Shown here: piece by piece, positions 13,932-16,743 of the stretch
Position numbering within the stretch: the stretch's first letter is position 1
Layout: every line of letters starts with the position of its first letter
Source: an uncultured Muribaculaceae bacterium
GTDB taxonomy: Bacteria; Bacteroidota; Bacteroidia; Bacteroidales; Muribaculaceae
Length of the DNA stretch: 16,743 bases
Assembly: GCA_910587235.1 (NCBI GenBank)
Contig: CAJUKD010000043.1
Span: 1-16,743, forward strand
Reading direction: 5' to 3'
Translations under genes and position numbers: made by a program
The notes under the pieces: model-generated
Told to the model about the DNA's origin: nothing
Seen by the model: the letters and a program-made list of their open reading frames with translations, nothing else
Databases searched by the model: none

Positions 13932-14486
13932 TCATACTTCCGGCAGAGGGCGCCGAGAGCCTATGCGGCGGAACTCGCCGGGCGTAAGCCCTGTCTGCTG
14001 TTTGAACTGTCGCGACAGGTGTGCAGCTGAGCTGTAGCCTGTCTGCCATGCAATTTCGTCAAGCGACAGGTTATGGTATTTGATAAGTTCCTTTACCCGC
14101 TCCACGCGCAGTGCTATCAGATAGTTTTCTATCGAACGGCCTTCGGTTTCGGAGAAAATGCGGCTGAGAGAGGCGTAGCTTATGTGCAGGGCTTCGGGAA
14201 GCAATTCCGACAGTTTTCCTCCGGGACCTCCTTCGCGGCGGCTGATGTCGATGAGAGTGTGTTTGATGGCTTCCACGATGGTGGCTTCGCGACTTCTGAC
14301 GAGGCCGAATCCCTCGGTGGCGAGCATACGGTCGAATTCAGCTGTTTCATCGTCGGTCAGGTCGCGCGTGAAAGAGGCCGATCCCAGTTCGATGGCTTCC
14401 ACCGGCAGCTTCAGATGGTCGGAGGCTATATGGCGCACAGAGTTGATGCAGTGGCGGCATACCATGTTTTTTATTATCAGTTTCAT
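13932..14486 (-). CDS. AraC-family regulator with N-terminal HMA metal-sensing domain
   Basis: A 184-residue compact regulator. Residues 1-70 form a small HMA/ferredoxin-like domain beginning MKLIIKNMVCRHCINSV, with the metal-binding pair C10 and C13. Residues about 85-180 are an AraC-type double helix-turn-helix: the first helix pair lies near LSELLPEALHISYASLSRIFSE, and the second is SLDEIAWQTGYSSAAHLSRQFKQQTGLTP with the usual signature. The usual AraC cupin sensor is absent. Proteins of this layout are common in Bacteroidota but little studied. The adjacent permease ends in a similar HMA domain (MKL-I-x-M-x-C-x-HC-x-SV shared), so a metal switch for the permease is the natural reading. 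The start at 14486 is fixed by the HMA N-terminus and a promoter 20 bases upstream. Confidence 0.85.
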   Translation of the reverse strand: MKLIIKNMVCRHCINSVRHIASDHLKLPVEAIELGSASFTRDLTDDETAEFDRMLATEGFGLVRSREATIVEAIKHTLIDISRREGGPGGKLSELLPEALHISYASLSRIFSETEGRSIENYLIALRVERVKELIKYHNLSLDEIAWQTGYSSAAHLSRQFKQQTGLTPGEFRRIGSRRPLPEV

Positions 14487-14505
14487 TATAGTCGGACTTT
14501 GCAGG

Positions 14506-14536
14506 CAAAATTACGGCAAAGAGGCCGGGCGTCAAA
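14506..14536 (-). promoter_or_regulatory. Bacteroidota-type promoter of the metal regulator gene
   Basis: On the - strand, TTTG (14533-14536) is followed after 19 bases by TAATTTTG (14506-14513), an exact consensus match. The -7 box lies 19 bases before the ATG at 14486, so the leader is short. Confidence 0.7.
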
Positions 14537-14547
14537 ATAAAGCGGAT

Positions 14548-14588
14548 AAAAAAACGCCACGGAGCCGGACGACGGCTTCGTGGCGTTT
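14548..14588 (-). terminator. Strong intrinsic terminator of the alpha-amylase gene
   Basis: AAACGCCACGGAGCC (14552-14566) pairs with GGCTTCGTGGCGTTT (14574-14588) over 15 positions with a single imperfect pair and a seven-base loop. On the - strand the stem runs into seven T (complement of A at 14548-14554). It begins 21 bases after the amylase stop, just ahead of the regulator promoter. Confidence 0.9.
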
Positions 14589-14608
14589 GCTTTGTTGTGT
14601 CGCGGGTG

Positions 14609-16576
14609 TCAGCGAATGATTATTTTGCTGACGGATGTGCCGCGGCGCATGATATAGATGCCGGCTTCGGTCGGACGGGAAGCGATTCGGTGACCCTGCA
14701 GGGTGAAATACTCTGCTTTCGCCTCTGTTTCGCATTCCGGATAAGTGATTCCGGAACTGCCATATATGCCCTTTGCGCCGTCGATTGTATAGAGTGCGTT
14801 GGCCATGGCTATGAAGTCGGCGGTTTTTGTCGGGTCGCCGTCGCCGGCGTTGAAGAGCAGGCCTGTAGTTCCGGCAGGAACGGTGTGGGTCCATATCTCG
14901 CCTTCGTGGCGTGTCATTGCCACACCCGGCCATGTGCTTTCCGATGCGCCCCAGTAGTGTATGTAAGGGGTACTCCAGCCGTTGCCGCTGTTGTCGAAGT
15001 AGACATTGAAATCGGTATCCGGATTTTCATGCTTTATATACACGCCGGCATCGCCCGAGGTAGTGTAGATGTGGTCTGCAACAGGGGTAAAGTCGGCGGT
15101 TTTTGTCGGGTCGCCGTCGCCCGCATTGAACAGTATGCCTGTAGTACCTGCAGGAACAGTGTATGACCATGTATTTTCGCTGACAAAGGTCATTGCCACG
15201 CCGGGCCATGTGCTTTCTGATTCGCCCCAGTAGTGTATGTAAGGAGTATCCCAGCCTGTATCGGAGTTGTCGAAGTAGACGGTGAAGTCTGTTCCGGGAG
15301 TCGGATCCGGACCGGGTGATACTCCGGTCTTGGACCACACGCAGTAGTCTGTGCCTGAGGCCTTTATGTCGGAGTTGCTATAGCCTTCGGGACTTACCAT
15401 TGAGGAGCCGATCTTCACCACGAGTTCGCCTTTTGTGCCGCGTACGCGAGCCATATAGCAGTCGCGGGCGGAGCGAAGCACTTCTACAGAACTCATATTG
15501 TGGATGCCGACAGCATTGCGCACGCTTATCAGCGCTTTGATTTCGGCTTTGTGCTCGAGCCAGTGGCGCAGGAATACGCAAGGGGTGCCGGGGCTGCATA
15601 ATATGAACGCATTGGCGGCTACGACGTTACCGTGGAATTTGGAACCGTCGCGGTCTGTATCGTGGTTTTCGATGAACGTGACGGCATAACGCGGATAGCC
15701 GAAGTGTATCAGTCCGGCAGGCTGGTCGGTGCTCCCGTTGGCTTTCCAGACAAGCTTTGTGAGGTCGCCGGAAGAGAATGCTTCATTGATGGCATATTTT
15801 GCGGGAAAGTCGAATGCGGCCGACTGTCGGCCTGTGGACTCGATCCAGGCTGCTACAGCGTCGTACTGTCCGTCCCAGTATTCGCCTACGCAGAATGTCG
15901 GTTTTGAGTATTCGTTGTAGATTTTGGTGTAGCGACCGGCATAACCTTTCACCATGTCAAGGCGGAAGCCTGCGTAGCCCAGGTCATCGAGGAGGAACTT
16001 GCAGTAGTTCTTCACATTGTCCTGCACAGTGGCATTGGTATGGTCAAGGTCGCGGGCGCCGCTGAAATCTTCGCCGGTGTCGGGCGCGCCTGTCGGTTTT
16101 GCCTGTCCGGGAGCATTTGCCACTTCGTCGGTCGAGCAGATGTGTTCGGGTCCGAGCTTATACGTGCGTCCGTTCCATGTTTCGGAGGGAAAATCTGTCC
16201 AGTTGCTGACTCCCGCGCGGTGGTTGACCACCACGTCTTCTATTATGCCCGTGCCTTTTTCCTTGAATGTGGAAATCATTTTGCGCAGTTGCGTTTCCGT
16301 GCCGAACGACGAGGTGTGCTTGGTGAACCAGTAGATGGGCATATATCCCATGCTTTGTCCGCCACCGCAATTGGCGCTGTTAGGCACCCATATAAGGGAA
16401 AAGTACTGCGACAGTTCGTCGGCCTGTGATGTAAGATTGCTCCAACGGGTTTCGGAATATGAATCCCAATAGAAGCCCTGTAGCATTACTCCCTGATAGT
16501 TTTCCGGCCAGCCTTGCGCGAAACAGGCTGCTACGGAGCATACGACTGCCGTAATTGCAGTTAGAAGTTTTTTCAT
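14609..16576 (-). CDS. Secreted GH13 alpha-amylase with two CBM26-like modules and T9SS-like tail
   Basis: A 655-residue exported endo-acting amylase that cleaves alpha-1,4 bonds in starch. It has a Sec signal at 1-20 (CFA-Q). Residues about 25-360 are the GH13 barrel with all four motifs: DVVVNH (114-119), FRLDMVKG with nucleophile D207, GEYWD with general acid E232, and FIENHD with D306. The loop pattern resembles plant-type and related bacterial amylases. A short beta-domain runs to about 415, then a Pro/Gly linker (SPGPDPTPG). Two starch-binding modules follow at 429-520 and 521-612, each with VYFDNS, PYIHYWG, TWPGVAMT and LFNAGDGDPTKTADF. The last 35 residues (YFTLQGHRI, GIYIMRRG, KIIIR) resemble the short C-terminal tails of T9SS cargo in Prevotella-like bacteria. 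It is monocistronic, with its own promoter and terminator; no susC, susD or susR gene is nearby in the window. Confidence 0.93.
   Translation of the reverse strand: MKKLLTAITAVVCSVAACFAQGWPENYQGVMLQGFYWDSYSETRWSNLTSQADELSQYFSLIWVPNSANCGGGQSMGYMPIYWFTKHTSSFGTETQLRKMISTFKEKGTGIIEDVVVNHRAGVSNWTDFPSETWNGRTYKLGPEHICSTDEVANAPGQAKPTGAPDTGEDFSGARDLDHTNATVQDNVKNYCKFLLDDLGYAGFRLDMVKGYAGRYTKIYNEYSKPTFCVGEYWDGQYDAVAAWIESTGRQSAAFDFPAKYAINEAFSSGDLTKLVWKANGSTDQPAGLIHFGYPRYAVTFIENHDTDRDGSKFHGNVVAANAFILCSPGTPCVFLRHWLEHKAEIKALISVRNAVGIHNMSSVEVLRSARDCYMARVRGTKGELVVKIGSSMVSPEGYSNSDIKASGTDYCVWSKTGVSPGPDPTPGTDFTVYFDNSDTGWDTPYIHYWGESESTWPGVAMTFVSENTWSYTVPAGTTGILFNAGDGDPTKTADFTPVADHIYTTSGDAGVYIKHENPDTDFNVYFDNSGNGWSTPYIHYWGASESTWPGVAMTRHEGEIWTHTVPAGTTGLLFNAGDGDPTKTADFIAMANALYTIDGAKGIYGSSGITYPECETEAKAEYFTLQGHRIASRPTEAGIYIMRRGTSVSKIIIR
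14741..15292 (-). repeat. Tandem 276-bp repeat encoding two CBM26-like starch-binding modules
   Basis: Two in-frame units of 92 residues (15017-15292 and about 14741-15016) within the amylase gene. The match is also strong at the DNA level: a stretch of about 30 identical bases starting AAGTCGGCGG occurs at 14814 and again at 15090, exactly 276 bases apart. Silent positions are conserved there, which points to recent duplication or gene conversion. Confidence 0.85.
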
Positions 16577-16640
16577 GACAGAGATTTAAGTAAATATGAT
16601 ATATTAAAGATATTATGCCGCCTGATTGCGGAAACGTTGG

Positions 16641-16671
16641 CAAAAGTAACAAATATACGGTAGAAATGCAA
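16641..16671 (-). promoter_or_regulatory. Bacteroidota-type promoter of the alpha-amylase gene
   Basis: On the - strand, TTG (16669-16671) is followed after 20 bases by TACTTTTG (16641-16648). The -7 box is 64 bases before the ATG, leaving an AT-rich leader of about 60 bases. The rest of the upstream stretch to the window end (16672-16743) shows no gene. Confidence 0.65.
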
Positions 16672-16743
16672 GTTCGCGGCTGCGGGTGTCACGGCTCTTT
16701 CATTTAAGATTTCGTTTCATTCTCGACAAATGTGTTATTTTAT

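Noticed and set aside
16650..16657. TATATTTG on the - strand as the amylase -7 box
   Set aside because: Matches the -7 consensus, but no -33 box lies 19-21 bases upstream, whereas the adjacent TACTTTTG has one.

Overview
The window looks like chromosomal DNA from a Bacteroidales member (Bacteroidota), plausibly a Muribaculaceae-like gut lineage. Three observations support this. Several promoters have the Bacteroidota form (a TTG or TTTG at -33, about 19-20 bases, then TAnnTTTG at -7) with no Shine-Dalgarno requirement. Two secreted glycan enzymes end in type IX secretion (T9SS)-like tails, and lipoprotein leaders end in a short lipobox. The pyrG-yidC pair and the HMA-AraC regulator are also familiar from this phylum. 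Genus-level placement is a guess. There are no tRNA, rRNA, CRISPR or insertion-sequence genes.

Region 1 (1-5406, + strand) is a tight five-gene operon: hexapeptide-repeat O-acetyltransferase, alpha/beta-hydrolase lipoprotein, a flavodoxin-aldo/keto reductase fusion with a lipoprotein leader, an exported carboxymuconolactone decarboxylase-like/cupin protein, and an iron-type alcohol dehydrogenase. Gaps are -4, +13, +12 and +9 bases. The pairing of a DkgA-like AKR with an Fe-type ADH recalls the E. coli yqhD-dkgA carbonyl-detoxification pair, which is controlled by an AraC-type regulator. Here the set is larger, and its middle three products carry export signals. Upstream lie three GGTACTT repeats on one helix face and a good -7 box without a -33 box, which suggests an activator. 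This operon is the best candidate for an undescribed system.

Region 2 (5407-5641) is a convergent intergenic stretch containing a near-perfect 53-base hairpin that overlaps a second palindrome, probably a bidirectional terminator.

Region 3 (5642-12401, - strand) holds a large modular GH43 enzyme resembling exo-beta-1,3-galactanases, with three beta-trefoil-like modules and a T9SS-like tail. Upstream of it is the housekeeping pair pyrG-yidC (CTP synthase, membrane insertase), which has its own promoter and terminator.

Region 4 (12590-14486, - strand) is a metal-handling pair: an AraC regulator whose sensor is a small heavy-metal-associated (HMA) domain, followed by an SO_0444-type Cu/Zn efflux permease that ends in its own HMA domain. 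A weak terminator or attenuator separates them.

Region 5 (14609-16576, - strand) is a secreted GH13 alpha-amylase with two tandem starch-binding modules, a T9SS-like tail, its own promoter and a strong terminator.
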